DNA of 64,000 bases from Glaciihabitans sp. INWT7 (GTDB taxonomy: Bacteria > Actinomycetota > Actinomycetes > Actinomycetales > Microbacteriaceae). Both the position numbers and the translations under genes were made by a program. The DNA is taken from positions 3,042,419 through 3,106,418 of the forward strand of contig NZ_CP043653.1 in NCBI RefSeq assembly GCF_014217685.1. Reading direction: 5' to 3'. The notes beneath the pieces were generated by a model. The model saw only the letters and a list, made by a program, of their open reading frames with translations. It searched no databases and had not been told where the DNA came from. Shown piece after piece: positions 18,640 through 27,604 of this stretch (its first letter is position 1; each line of letters starts with the position of its first letter).

Positions 18640-19887
18640 TCAGTTGGCCAGTTCGATCCCGTTGCTGCGCATGAACGGCACGGCGTCGATCGCATTGCCG
18701 TTCTGCCGCACCTCGTAGTGAAGGTGGCATCCGGTGGAATGCCCGGTGCTGCCGACCGCCGCGATGGGCTGTCCCGGGCCTACCGGCTGGCCGACGCTCA
18801 CGTGGATGCCGCCGTTGACGATGTGCCCGTATCCGGTGGAGATCCCGTCGCCGTTGTCGATCAGCACGAAGTTGCCGTAGCCCCCGTTCGGCCCGGCGTA
18901 GACGACGGTGCCGCCGTGGGCGGCGAAGATCGGCGAGTTGCAGTTCGCGGCGAGGTCGGTGCCGGCGTGGAGCGCGTAGGAGTGGGTGAAGGGGTTGATG
19001 CGGAATCCGAAGGGACTCGAGATGTGACCGCCCGCAGGACGAACCCAGCCCGTGGTGGAGATCTTGCCCGCGCCGAGCCCGGCGAGTTCACCCCAGAGCG
19101 CCTTGATGCCGTCCACGTATTCGGACTCGAGGTGGTCGACGTTCGTCGTGAGGGTGGCGAGCTGGGCCTGCAGGCGAGCCGAGTTGTCGCTCTGCTCCGT
19201 GTAGGCGGTTGCCGCGGCCTCCGCTGCGGTCGTCGCCTCGGCGAGGGCCTTCTGCGCGGCGTCGGCGAGGATCTTGAGGGCGGCCTTGGCGACATCCGCC
19301 TGGTCGGTCAGCGACTGGGCCGTGTTCTGGTCCTGCACGGCCTTCTCGTAGATGCCGGCGGACTGGTCTTTGACCATGCTCTCCAGGCCGAGCTGAGCCA
19401 GGTACGCCTTCGAATCCCCGCCACTGAAGAACAGCCGGGTGGAGAGGTCGTTTGCGGCGGAACGGGAGAGCCGCGCGGCGAGCTGGCCGGCCTGCTGCTT
19501 CGACTTCGCGGCTTTCGCCTGGGCGGCATCCGCCTGTTTCTTCAACGCTTCAGCCTTGAACGCGGCCTCGTCGTACTTCTGCTGGGCGGCCTGGTATTCG
19601 TCGCCCTTCTGCACCGCGACGGCCTGCGTCGAATCCGCGGCGGCTTGCAATCCGGCGAGCAGTCCCTGCACGCGAGTGACCTCGGCCGACGTCGCGGACT
19701 GGCTCTGGCGTGCCGCCTGCACGTCATCCCAGCTGGGGTAGTCCGCGGCGAATGCCGGAGCTCCAGCCTGTCCGAGGATCGATCCGGTGGCCAGCACCGC
19801 CAGCATGGCGACAGTCGCGATCAACCGGGTCGCGCGCTGCCCGCGGCCGGAGAGAATCGTGCGCTTGTGCCCGCTGGTGTGTGCCAT
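18640..19887 (-). CDS. Secreted coiled-coil M23 (LytM) peptidase, paralog C
   Basis: A 415-aa third paralog: signal segment (about 22-48, AFAADYPSW), coiled coil to about residue 240, then an M23 domain with His307, Asp311 and His390. ATG 19887 (MAHTSGHKR) is preferred over an upstream extension because GGGGAAAC precedes it. Unlike A and B it lacks the GTnAC element in its 180-bp upstream region, which I read through without finding half-site repeats, so it is probably expressed differently. Confidence 0.92.
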   Translation of the reverse strand: MAHTSGHKRTILSGRGQRATRLIATVAMLAVLATGSILGQAGAPAFAADYPSWDDVQAARQSQSATSAEVTRVQGLLAGLQAAADSTQAVAVQKGDEYQAAQQKYDEAAFKAEALKKQADAAQAKAAKSKQQAGQLAARLSRSAANDLSTRLFFSGGDSKAYLAQLGLESMVKDQSAGIYEKAVQDQNTAQSLTDQADVAKAALKILADAAQKALAEATTAAEAAATAYTEQSDNSARLQAQLATLTTNVDHLESEYVDGIKALWGELAGLGAGKISTTGWVRPAGGHISSPFGFRINPFTHSYALHAGTDLAANCNSPIFAAHGGTVVYAGPNGGYGNFVLIDNGDGISTGYGHIVNGGIHVSVGQPVGPGQPIAAVGSTGHSTGCHLHYEVRQNGNAIDAVPFMRSNGIELAN

Positions 19888-20067
19888 GTTTCCCCGAAGT
19901 CTCGACTGCACGTTGAACCTACCGCCGAGGGGTGCCGAATGCACGCAACACTGCGGAGTGGCGAGCGGATGCTTCCGCCCAGGGCAGTCGGTTGCGGGTG
20001 TGGTTTGGAAATGGGGCCGGGCTCCCCTATGCTTGACCCTCGGCAGCTATGGAGGATTTTTCTTCAC

Positions 20068-20140
20068 GGCCCCATCGTTTAGTGGCCTAGGACGGCGCCC
20101 TTTCACGGCGTTAACACGGGTTCGAATCCCGTTGGGGTCA
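20068..20140 (+). tRNA. tRNA-Glu (anticodon TTC)
   Basis: A 73-nt cloverleaf. The acceptor GGCCCCA pairs with TGGGGTC (one G-T pair), the anticodon arm CGCCCTTTCACGGCG carries TTC, and the T-arm is GGGTTCGAATCCC. CCA is not encoded. Confidence 0.97.
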
Positions 20141-20172
20141 CACAGCACTATCCGAAATGCAGCGAATAGCTA

Positions 20173-20246
20173 GGCCCTGTAGCGCAGTTGGTTAGCGCGC
20201 CGCCCTGTCACGGCGGAGGTCGCCGGTTCAAGTCCGGTCAGGGTCG
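20173..20246 (+). tRNA. tRNA-Asp (anticodon GTC)
   Basis: A 74-nt cloverleaf with acceptor GGCCCTG/CAGGGTC and discriminator G, as expected for Asp. The anticodon arm CCGCCCTGTCACGGCGG carries GTC. CCA is not encoded. Confidence 0.97.
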
Positions 20247-20247
20247 C

Positions 20248-20283
20248 AAGGCACGGTCATCTCTCGCCAGACGGCCGTGCCTT
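20248..20283 (+). terminator. Hairpin between tRNA-Asp and tRNA-Phe
   Basis: AAGGCACGG (20248-20256) pairs with CCGTGCCTT (20275-20283), followed by ATTA. It probably terminates the Glu-Asp unit or serves in 3'-end processing. Confidence 0.65.
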
Positions 20284-20307
20284 ATTACGTCTATCGTTAG
20301 ACGCTAA

Positions 20308-20380
20308 GGCTCTGTAGCTCAGTTGGTAGAGCGTTCGACTGAAAATCGAGAGGTCACGGGATCGACGCCCGTCGGAGCCA
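20308..20380 (+). tRNA. tRNA-Phe (anticodon GAA)
   Basis: A 73-nt cloverleaf with acceptor GGCTCTG/CGGAGCC and anticodon arm TCGACTGAAAATCGA carrying GAA. No duplicated 3' end (attachment-site scar) was seen nearby. Confidence 0.97.
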
Positions 20381-20382
20381 CG

Positions 20383-20420
20383 AAGGCCATCTGCAGGCTT
20401 CTACTGCGGGTGGCCTTTTT
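20383..20420 (+). terminator. Intrinsic terminator after tRNA-Phe
   Basis: AAGGCCA (20383-20389) pairs with TGGCCTT (20411-20417), with an inner CTGCAG/CTGCGG pairing, and runs into a T-tract: a classic rho-independent terminator. Confidence 0.88.
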
Positions 20421-20494
20421 TGTGCCTGCAGAGCGCCTTTGCCGTTTCAGCAACTCGATTTCCCCCCTTCCTCCGCGGAGCCCACACTGTCACC

Positions 20495-21136
20495 ATGACG
20501 ATGAGCGCGGCCGAGTATTGGGAGAATCGCTACCGGGAGAACGGCAGGTCCTGGAGTGGGAACGTGAACGCCTCCCTCGAACGCGAGGTCGCCGGCATCC
20601 GCCCGGGCACCGCTCTCGACCTGGGGAGCGGCGAAGGGGGCGATGCGCTCTGGCTCGCCCACAACGGGTGGGCGGTGACGGCCGTCGACATCTCTCCGAC
20701 CGCTCTGGCGATCGGTGCCGCGGCCCAGCAGCCCGGCGACGAGATCACCTGGATCGCTGCCGACCTCGCCGAGTGGCAGCCCGCCACGACCTTCGACCTC
20801 GTCACCTCGTGCTTTTTGCACTCCGAGGTCGAAATTCCCCGCGAGTCGATCCTGCAACGCGCGGCCGCCGCAGTCGCCCCCGGCGGAACGCTGCTCATCG
20901 TCGGCCACTCCGGTGCGCCGCACTGGCCGCGACTGGACGACAGCGGCCACACGCATCCACGACTCGACCTTCCTACGCCCGACGACGTGTATGCCACCCT
21001 GTTCACCGACTCGACGCTCGACCCTCAGGACTGGTCGGTGCTGACGAGCGCCCTCATCGAAAGGGTCGGCGGGGCCCCGGATGGCACGACGCACGCGATC
21101 GTCGACAGCGTGCTCACCCTGAGGCGGAACGAGTAG
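20495..21136 (+). CDS. Class I SAM-dependent methyltransferase
   Basis: A 213-aa methyltransferase. Motif I LDLGSGEGGDALWLA (about 38-52) and the acidic end of strand 2, AVDISPTAL, bind S-adenosylmethionine. APGGTLLIVGHS is the post-III strand. The opening AEYWENRYRENGRSWSGN resembles TehB-like and thiopurine-type small-molecule methyltransferases. ATG 20495 follows the tRNA-Phe terminator and a probable promoter; ATG 20501 is an alternative start. Substrate unknown. Confidence 0.9.
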   Translation: MTMSAAEYWENRYRENGRSWSGNVNASLEREVAGIRPGTALDLGSGEGGDALWLAHNGWAVTAVDISPTALAIGAAAQQPGDEITWIAADLAEWQPATTFDLVTSCFLHSEVEIPRESILQRAAAAVAPGGTLLIVGHSGAPHWPRLDDSGHTHPRLDLPTPDDVYATLFTDSTLDPQDWSVLTSALIERVGGAPDGTTHAIVDSVLTLRRNE

Positions 21137-21168
21137 TCGAGTAGGGAGTCGACTGGTCCCGAGATGCC

Positions 21169-22062
21169 CTACTGGCGCAGTTCGATCGCTGCCCGGTCAC
21201 GCACCGCCGCCGACACGGCATCGAGCAGAGGTGAAGCCAGATTCCACCGCTGCCAGTAGAGCGGAACATCAACCGGATGCCCGGGAGCCAGCTCCACGAG
21301 CACATCCTCGCTGAGCGGCTCGAGGCACTGCTGCTCTGGCAGCAGTCCCCAGCCGAACCCGAGCGTGATCGCCCGGGCGAAGTCGGCGGAGGTCGGCACG
21401 TAGTGGGAGGCCGTCGCGGAACGGCCGCAGTACTCCTGCAGGAATGCCGCCTGCAGGTCGTCGTTGCGGTCGAAGGTGACGACCGGCGCATGCGCGAGCG
21501 TGACCGGAGCGGACCCGCGAGGCATCCAACGTTCACGAAATGCGGGGGTCGAAACCGCCCGGTACCGCATGACGCCGAGCGGCTCGGTCACGCAGCCCTG
21601 GACGGCCTCCCTGGTGGATGTCACGGCCGCGATCACCGTACCGGCTCGCAGCAGCGCCGTCGTGCGCTCCTGGTCTTCGCGGTGGAGATCGAACACGACG
21701 CCGAGCGACTCACCGAGACCGGCGAGCGCATCGAGGAACCAGGTAGCGAGGCTGTCGGCGTTCACCGCGAGCGATACCTGGAATGGCCGTCCGGGCTCGG
21801 AGTCCACCCGCAGGGTTCGAAGGGTGTCGGCTTCGAGGAGGTCGACCTGTCGTGCGTAGCGCAGCAGCACATCGCCAGCCTCCGTCAGCGTGACGGGCGA
21901 GGTGCGCCGCACAACCACCCGACCGGATGCCTGCTCCATCGCCTTCACCCGTTGCGATACGGCCGAGGGGGTGACGTGCAACCGCGCTGCCGCCGCATCG
22001 AAGGAGCCCGTATCGACGAGGGCAAGCAGCGTGTCGAGTTGATCGAGCGAAAACAGATGCAT
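21169..22062 (-). CDS. lysG: LysR-family regulator of lysine export (LysG/ArgP type)
   Basis: A 297-aa LysR protein with the N-terminal HTH DAAAARLHVTPSAVSQRVKAMEQ (residues 22-44) and an effector domain. The opening LDQLDTLLALVDTGSFDAAA and the divergent lysE gene identify the LysG/ArgP subfamily. These bind lysine, arginine or histidine and activate the exporter gene. The 68-bp space to lysE should hold the shared operator; I could not define its dyad. Confidence 0.93.
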   Translation of the reverse strand: MHLFSLDQLDTLLALVDTGSFDAAAARLHVTPSAVSQRVKAMEQASGRVVVRRTSPVTLTEAGDVLLRYARQVDLLEADTLRTLRVDSEPGRPFQVSLAVNADSLATWFLDALAGLGESLGVVFDLHREDQERTTALLRAGTVIAAVTSTREAVQGCVTEPLGVMRYRAVSTPAFRERWMPRGSAPVTLAHAPVVTFDRNDDLQAAFLQEYCGRSATASHYVPTSADFARAITLGFGWGLLPEQQCLEPLSEDVLVELAPGHPVDVPLYWQRWNLASPLLDAVSAAVRDRAAIELRQ

Positions 22063-22130
22063 TAGCCCAGCTTATGCAGCAATAGAAAGAGTAGTTGGAT
22101 TACAGCTGGCCCACACCATAGCGTGAGGGC

Positions 22131-22766
22131 ATGACCCTGGCGACGACGATCCTTCCGGCCCTCCTCGGACTGGCGACCGGTCTCTCGCTGATCATCGCGA
22201 TCGGAGCACAGAACGCCTTCGTGCTGCGGCTCGGCATTGAGGGCCGCACACGCATAGTCCTCCCGGTGGTGGCCATCTGCGCGCTGTCCGACGCGGTGCT
22301 GATCCTTGCCGGGGTGCTCGGGCTCGGGGCGCTGATCCGGGCGGCGCCGATCGCGCTGGTGATCATCCGGGTGCTCGGGGCCGGCTTCCTCATCGCCTAT
22401 GGCCTTCTCGCCGCGCGCCGGGCCATCCGACCCCGGGCCCTGGTGGCCGAACCGGTTTCCGCGGCAGCGACGACGGGGCTGGGTGTCGCAGTGACCACGG
22501 TGCTCGCCCTCACCTGGCTCAACCCCCACGTCTACCTGGATACCGTGCTGTTCCTCGGTTCGGTGGCGTCGCAGCAGGGGCCGGCGGAACGCTGGTGGTG
22601 GGTCGGGGGCGCGATGATCGCGAGTGTGCTCTGGTTCTCGGCCCTGGGCTTCGGGGCACGCCTGCTTCGCCCGGTCTTCGCCCGGCCGTCGGCCTGGCGG
22701 GTGCTCGACGCGAGCATCGCCGTCGTGATGATCGCCCTCGGCATCCGGCTCGCGATCGGCCTGTGA
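22131..22766 (+). CDS. lysE: L-lysine/L-arginine exporter, LysE/ArgO family
   Basis: A 211-aa membrane protein with about six helices. The N-terminal GLATGLSLIIAIGAQNAFVLRLGIEG is the LysE signature, and LTWLNPHVYLDTVLFLGSVA is the second conserved block. It exports basic amino acids when intracellular levels rise. It is divergent from lysG, the standard regulatory arrangement. Confidence 0.95.
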   Translation: MTLATTILPALLGLATGLSLIIAIGAQNAFVLRLGIEGRTRIVLPVVAICALSDAVLILAGVLGLGALIRAAPIALVIIRVLGAGFLIAYGLLAARRAIRPRALVAEPVSAAATTGLGVAVTTVLALTWLNPHVYLDTVLFLGSVASQQGPAERWWWVGGAMIASVLWFSALGFGARLLRPVFARPSAWRVLDASIAVVMIALGIRLAIGL

Positions 22767-22812
22767 CGGCGACCGTCTGGCCATTGTCCGCGGTGCGCGG
22801 CACAATGGGCGC

Positions 22813-23511
22813 ATGTGCGGACGCTTCGCGATGGACAAGAGCACCGACGACCTGATCGAGGAGTTCGTGGCCGTCGGCGGCGACTTCCGCGACTGGCGGC
22901 CGGGCTGGAACATCCGCCCCACCGACCCGGTGGCCGTGGTGCTGGAGTCGATGAAAGACGCACCGGAGCCCACCCGCCGTCTCGAGGTGGCCCGCTGGTC
23001 GCTCACTCCCGGCTGGTCGAAGACGCTCAAGATGAAGGTGCCCACCTTCAACGCCCGTAGCGAGGGCATCACCGAGAAGGCCTCGTTCAAAGCATCGATC
23101 CGATCGAAGCGCGCCCTCATTCCGGCTGCCGGGTACTACGAGTGGCAGACCGATCCGGTCACGAAGAAGAAGACCCCGTTCTACCTGAGGGTGCCACAGG
23201 GCAAGTCGATGGCCTTCGCCGGCATCTACTCCTGGTGGAAGGATCACTCGCTGGCAGACGACGATCCAGCGGTCTGGACACTCACGACAACCATCCTCAC
23301 CGCGGACTCGGTGCACACCCTCGATCACATCCATGACCGAAATCCCGTGCCGCTCCCCCGCGACCTGTGGGACGACTGGCTCGACCCCCGTATCGAGGGC
23401 ACCCAGGAGTTCGTGGATGCCGCGGTCGCCGCCGCCATTCCTGTCGCGGAGTCGCTGGAGATCGTGGAGCTCGCGGCCGTGACCGACGAGGAGCCGGTCG
23501 CTCGCGCCTGA
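22813..23511 (+). CDS. SRAP-domain abasic-site processing protein (YedK/HMCES)
   Basis: A 232-aa SOS response-associated peptidase-like protein. Cys2 (MCGRF), exposed after Met removal, forms the thiazolidine cross-link to abasic sites in single-stranded DNA. Asn80 (FNARSEG), Glu110 (GYYEW) and His174 (HIHDRNP) complete the active site. Full length. The start lies 46 bp after lysE; no LexA box is evident in that space. Confidence 0.95.
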   Translation: MCGRFAMDKSTDDLIEEFVAVGGDFRDWRPGWNIRPTDPVAVVLESMKDAPEPTRRLEVARWSLTPGWSKTLKMKVPTFNARSEGITEKASFKASIRSKRALIPAAGYYEWQTDPVTKKKTPFYLRVPQGKSMAFAGIYSWWKDHSLADDDPAVWTLTTTILTADSVHTLDHIHDRNPVPLPRDLWDDWLDPRIEGTQEFVDAAVAAAIPVAESLEIVELAAVTDEEPVARA

Positions 23512-23514
23512 CGG

Positions 23515-24396
23515 CTACAGTCGCGCGGTGCTCGGCGCGAAGGTGTCGCAGGACTGGGCGCCGGAGGTACGCCCGGTCGTGAACCAGCGCTGGCGCTGCT
23601 CGCTCGACCCGTGCGTCCAGGATTCAGGGTTCACCTGGCCAGAGGCGGCCTGGATGCGGTCGTCACCCACCGCGGATGCCGCGCTCAGGGCATCCGCTAT
23701 CTCTGCCGTCGTCGGCGGCTTGAGAAACGGTACGCCGTTCGCATCGGGCGTCGTGGAAGCGGCTCCCACCCAGGCGCCGGCGAAACAGTCGGCCTGGAGC
23801 TCGGTGCGGATGCTCGTGGATCCCGGCCCGGTGTCGCTGTGCGGCTTGTCGAGCACCCCGTCGAGCTTCTGGATGTGGTGGCCCCACTCGTGAGCGACGA
23901 CGTAGAGCTGGGCGAGCGGTCCGCCGCTCGATCCGAAGCGGTCGCGGAGGTCGGCGAAGAACGACGTGTCGATGTAGAGGGTCTCGTCGGCCGGACAGTA
24001 GAACGGGCCGGTCGCGCTGGACGCGCCACCGCATCCCGTGTTCGTGGATCCGCTGAACAGGGCGATCGGCTGGGGTGCGGAATAGGAGCCACCGAGTGCC
24101 GGATATTCCTCGGACCAGTACGCCTCGAGCGACGCCGCGGCAGCCTTCATGCGGCAGTCGATGTCGGAGTTCGCCTGCGCGCCGGTCGTGCACTGGTCGA
24201 GACTGTCGGCGCTCGATCCGCCGGATGGCGCGCCGCCCCCGCCGACCAGCCCACTGACGTCGAACCCGGTGAGCTGCGACACGATGTACAGCACGACGAT
24301 CAGGGCGACACCCCCGCCACCGCCCGCGATCATGCCGGTGCGACCGCGCCTGCTCGCCTTGCCGGAAGAAATGTCGGCGTTGTCGTTGAACGTCAT
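23515..24396 (-). CDS. Membrane-anchored neutral zinc metallopeptidase (YpfJ family)
   Basis: A 293-aa protein with a cytoplasmic basic N-terminus, one helix (about 22-42), a Gly/Ser linker, and an extracytoplasmic YpfJ-type metallopeptidase domain. The zinc motif is HEWGHH (169-174). Four or more cysteines (QC, DC, GC, YC, SC) suggest disulfides. Its stop lies 3 bp from the convergent SRAP stop. Substrate unknown for the family. Confidence 0.92.
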   Translation of the reverse strand: MTFNDNADISSGKASRRGRTGMIAGGGGGVALIVVLYIVSQLTGFDVSGLVGGGGAPSGGSSADSLDQCTTGAQANSDIDCRMKAAAASLEAYWSEEYPALGGSYSAPQPIALFSGSTNTGCGGASSATGPFYCPADETLYIDTSFFADLRDRFGSSGGPLAQLYVVAHEWGHHIQKLDGVLDKPHSDTGPGSTSIRTELQADCFAGAWVGAASTTPDANGVPFLKPPTTAEIADALSAASAVGDDRIQAASGQVNPESWTHGSSEQRQRWFTTGRTSGAQSCDTFAPSTARL

Positions 24397-24428
24397 GCTC
24401 GAACGCTACCGGGGACTGCCGCGCCGGA

Positions 24429-26501
24429 CTACCGCTTGTTTTTGAGCGACTTCTCCGGGATGGGGTCGAGGCCCGCGTCACGGCGAGCGCGGAAATACTC
24501 CGCGGCCTCGTGCTGCCGGTCACGCTCGGCCCCGGACGCGATCGCCGACCGCACGTGTTCGGGTTCGAAACCGAAGGCGTCCACGAGGTCGAGAGCATGC
24601 GGGCGCAATCGCGGCAGCAGGCGGTCATCGATGTAGTCGGTGATGGCCGCAGCTCGCTGCGCGGAGAGTCGGCCGTTGATGAGGTACCAGGCGAGGTTCT
24701 TCTCGATCAGGCTGAAACCGAACAGGTCGCGGAGCCAGGTGAGCACCTCGCTCGTCTTCCCGTCAGTGATTCCGTCGAGAGCCTCGGTGAACGCCTCCCA
24801 CTGCAGCAGTTCGGCATGGGCGGCGGCCGCTTCGATGAGTTCGTTCTGGTTGGCGTTGAAGAGCGCCGCCGCCTCGACCGGCGATGCCTTCTGTGCGGCA
24901 CGCAGCCGTCCGGCGAGCGCGGCGACCATCGTCTCCACCCGGTCGGTGAGCAACTGGCGCTGGGATGCCGCGTCGCGCACGAACCCCACCGAGCGGGCCG
25001 TCGAGCCGAAGTCGGCCACGTTCTGCGCCAACTTGCGCAGCCCAGAACGATTCACCGCTGCGGCGCCGACCTGGCCGGCGACATAGCCCGCCATGGCCCC
25101 CGCGTCCGCATTCTTGAACTTGCGCGAATAGTCGGTGAGCAGCCGCTTGGCCACGAGCTGGAGCAGCACGTTGTTGTCGCCCTCGAAGGTCACATAGATG
25201 TCGAGGTCGGCGCGCAACTGGGTGAGACGGTTCTCGGCGAGGAATCCGGCGCCGCCGCAGGCCTCGCGGGCCTCCTGGAGGATCTCCAGCGCGCTCCAGG
25301 TGCTGAGTGGCTTGAGCGCGGCCGCCAGGGTCTCGAGATCTTCGCGGTCGGCATCCGACGCCCGCGCTCCGGAGAAGACGCCGTCGAACGCGGTGAGCAG
25401 TTTCTCGTGCGCGAACGACATGGCGTAGGTCGTGGCGAGCTTCGGCAGCAGGCGTCGCTGGTGGCGCTGGTAGTCGAGGATCACCTCTTCCTTCGTGGGG
25501 TCGGCCGCGGTGAACTGGCGACGCTGCGATCCGTAGGTGATGGCGATGAAGAGGGCGAGCTTCGAGGCGACGACCGAAGCCCCGTCGAGCGAGACGCGGC
25601 CCTGCACCAGGGTGCCGATCATGGTGAAGAAGCGTCGGCCGGGGCTCTGGATGTCAGAGCTGTAGCTGCCGTCCGCGGCCACGTCGCCGTAGCGGTTGAG
25701 CAGGTTCTCGCGCGGCACGCGCACCCCGTGGAAGTGGAGACGACCGTTGTCGATGCCGTTGAGTCCGCCCTTCAGCCCGTCGTCTTCACCGCCGATGCCG
25801 TCGAGGAAGCCGTTCTCGTCACGGATCGGCACGTAGAAGGCATGAACCCCGTGGTTGACTCCCTTGGTCACGAGCTGCGCGAAGACGACGGCCGCGATGC
25901 CGTGCAGGGCGGCGTTGCCGAGGTAGTCCTTCCAGGCCGCGCGGAACGGAGTGTCGAGTACGAACTCCTCCGTGGCCTCGTCGTAGGTGGCCGTCGTACC
26001 GATGGCGGCGACATCCGATCCGTGCCCGGTCTCGGTCATCGCGAAGGCGCCCGGCACCTCGAGGCTCATGATGCCGGGCAGGAACTTCTCGTGGTGGCGC
26101 AGGGTGCCGAGGTGGAGAACGGCCGCGCCGAAGAGGCCCCACTGCACGCCGGACTTGATCTGCAGCGAGGGATCGGCGGTGACGAGTTCTTCGAAGGAGG
26201 CGATGTTTCCGCCGTGGTCGTCGTTACCGCCGAGACCGGACGGGAAGGCCTTGAGCACGGATCCGGAGTCGACGAGCAGCTTGAGCTGGCCGAGCACGCG
26301 GGTGCGCTGGGCATCGAGTGCGAGGCTGTCGTCGCGATGGAACGCGCTGTCCTTCATGAGCTCGCGGGACTCGCGGCGAGCCTCCGCCCAGGTGCCGAGC
26401 AGGTACTCTCCGAGCCAGGCGGTATCGATGGCGCCGTCCCGGGCGGCGGAAGTGGTGGTCGGCCGGGACTCTGCGGTGATGCGGTCAGCGAGGTTCGTCA
26501 T
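24429..26501 (-). CDS. Acyl-CoA dehydrogenase/oxidase-type flavoenzyme
   Basis: A 690-aa enzyme of the long ACOX-like actinobacterial class. The FAD-domain block MTETGHGSDVAAIGTTATYD appears at about 155-175. The helical domain carries YGSQRRQF. EACGGAGFLAENRLTQLRADLDIYVTFEGDN forms the FAD/acyl end, followed by an extra helical C-terminal domain. It should oxidise acyl-CoA in beta-oxidation; whether the acceptor is ETF or oxygen cannot be told. It ends 32 bp before the YpfJ-like gene start on the same strand. Confidence 0.92.
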   Translation of the reverse strand: MTNLADRITAESRPTTTSAARDGAIDTAWLGEYLLGTWAEARRESRELMKDSAFHRDDSLALDAQRTRVLGQLKLLVDSGSVLKAFPSGLGGNDDHGGNIASFEELVTADPSLQIKSGVQWGLFGAAVLHLGTLRHHEKFLPGIMSLEVPGAFAMTETGHGSDVAAIGTTATYDEATEEFVLDTPFRAAWKDYLGNAALHGIAAVVFAQLVTKGVNHGVHAFYVPIRDENGFLDGIGGEDDGLKGGLNGIDNGRLHFHGVRVPRENLLNRYGDVAADGSYSSDIQSPGRRFFTMIGTLVQGRVSLDGASVVASKLALFIAITYGSQRRQFTAADPTKEEVILDYQRHQRRLLPKLATTYAMSFAHEKLLTAFDGVFSGARASDADREDLETLAAALKPLSTWSALEILQEAREACGGAGFLAENRLTQLRADLDIYVTFEGDNNVLLQLVAKRLLTDYSRKFKNADAGAMAGYVAGQVGAAAVNRSGLRKLAQNVADFGSTARSVGFVRDAASQRQLLTDRVETMVAALAGRLRAAQKASPVEAAALFNANQNELIEAAAAHAELLQWEAFTEALDGITDGKTSEVLTWLRDLFGFSLIEKNLAWYLINGRLSAQRAAAITDYIDDRLLPRLRPHALDLVDAFGFEPEHVRSAIASGAERDRQHEAAEYFRARRDAGLDPIPEKSLKNKR

Positions 26502-26690
26502 GGGATCGTCTTTTCGTCAGGAATTGCGGCCTTCGACGGCCTGCATCGACGGTACGAGCCTCGCGGCCGACTGCAAAAGAGGTGGTGCGGCCCGCACGAA
26601 AGGCACGACGGCTGCATGACATCCGTTGTAGAAATCCACAGTCGGAAGCTGTGCGGGAATGCCAACACCTCCTAGGCGGTTGGCCTCCAC

Positions 26691-27068
26691 ATGCCTACTC
26701 TCACTTTGACCACGGATGCCTTCGAAGAAACGGTGTCCTCATCCGGAATCACCCTCGTGGACTTCTGGGCCGACTGGTGCGGCCCCTGCAAGATGTTCGG
26801 GCCGATCTACGAGGCCGCGAGCGAAAAGAATCCCGACATCACCTTCGGCAAGGTGGACACCGAGGCTGAGCAGGCTCTGGCCAGCGCCGCCGGAATCACC
26901 TCGATCCCCACCCTGATGGCCTTCCGTGACGGCATCCTCGTGTTCTCGCAGCCCGGAGCCCTGCCCGCGCCCGCCCTCGACCAAGTCATCGACGCCGTCA
27001 AGGGTCTCGACATGGACGAGGTGCACCGCAAGATCGCCGAGCAGGAAGCCGCTCAGCCCGGGGCCTGA
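26691..27068 (+). CDS. Thioredoxin
   Basis: A 125-aa thioredoxin with redox motif WCGPC (Cys30 and Cys33) and the cis-proline block TSIPTLMAFRDG. It reduces protein disulfides in the cytoplasm. Slightly longer than minimal thioredoxins because of a polar C-terminal tail. The gene is divergent from the acyl-CoA dehydrogenase gene over 189 bp. A GCCAAC (26661-26666)/GTTGGC (26679-26684) hairpin sits immediately before the start, where a purine-rich ribosome site would be expected but is absent. Confidence 0.95.
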   Translation: MPTLTLTTDAFEETVSSSGITLVDFWADWCGPCKMFGPIYEAASEKNPDITFGKVDTEAEQALASAAGITSIPTLMAFRDGILVFSQPGALPAPALDQVIDAVKGLDMDEVHRKIAEQEAAQPGA

Positions 27069-27084
27069 TCCGATCCACCCCGGG
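27057..27084 (+). terminator. Weak hairpin at the thioredoxin/MarR junction
   Basis: CCCGGGG (27057-27063) pairs with CCCCGGG (27078-27084), spanning the thioredoxin stop between convergent genes. No T-run, so low confidence. Confidence 0.4.
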
Positions 27085-27094
27085 TGGGTGAGCG

Positions 27095-27529
27095 CTACTC
27101 GACGTCCCAACGGTCAGCCGCGGTCGCCTGGATGATCTCCAGAAGGGAAGCGCGCATGCCGGCGTTGTCCGCGATGCTCGGGAACAGGTCGGCCTCGAGG
27201 GTCCTCGCCGACTCCCAGGCCGCCTCGCCCGCTGCGGTGCGCGTTACCACGTGGCGCCGTCCGTCATCCGGATGCTTCTCTCGCGCGATGTAGCCCTCCC
27301 GCTCGAGCCGTTCGAGGGTGCGGGACATCGTCTGCACCTCCACCCGCGCCGACTTGGCGAGCTCTGTCTGGCTGCGTGGCCCGGAGCCGAGAACATGCAG
27401 CACGATGAGGCCGGCGTGGCTGAGTCCGAGCTGTTCGAGTGCCTCCACCCACGCATGCTCGACGAGCCGCGCCGCGGTCGACAGCAGTCGGCCCGTCGGC
27501 CAGCCCTGCATTCCGACCGGATCAGTCAT
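27095..27529 (-). CDS. MarR-family transcriptional regulator
   Basis: A 144-aa winged-helix repressor. It shows SQTELAKSARVEVQTMSRTLERLEREGYI (recognition helix about residues 54-82) and the wing REKHPDDGRRHVVTRT. It is divergent from the TspO-like and MFS genes, which it probably represses until an aromatic or drug ligand is bound. The 27530-27604 space contains an AGCTAGCT palindrome as candidate operator. Confidence 0.93.
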   Translation of the reverse strand: MTDPVGMQGWPTGRLLSTAARLVEHAWVEALEQLGLSHAGLIVLHVLGSGPRSQTELAKSARVEVQTMSRTLERLEREGYIAREKHPDDGRRHVVTRTAAGEAAWESARTLEADLFPSIADNAGMRASLLEIIQATAADRWDVE

Positions 27530-27577
27530 CGCGTCGCCACTTCCCTCGCCATCATTTAACGCTATCGTGAATTAGTA

Positions 27578-27585
27578 AGCTAGCT
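27578..27585. promoter_or_regulatory. AGCTAGCT palindrome, candidate MarR operator
   Basis: An 8-bp perfect palindrome in an A/T-richer patch (TTAGTAAGCTAGCTGAT) between marR and the TspO-like gene. MarR sites are usually 16-20 bp, so this may be only the core. Confidence 0.35.
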
Positions 27586-27604
27586 GATGATTCGGGAGAT
27601 CACC

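Noticed and set aside
20068-20380. tRNA cluster as a possible integration site
   Set aside because: No integrase gene and no repeat of a tRNA 3' end was seen downstream; genes on both sides look native.
22062-23120. A 352-codon minus-strand frame over lysE and the SRAP gene
   Set aside because: Antisense to two clear family members and low in complexity.
26661-26684. CACCTCCT-like anti-Shine-Dalgarno sequence before thioredoxin
   Set aside because: Matches the 16S 3' end only over a few bases and lies in the loop of a short hairpin; most likely chance.
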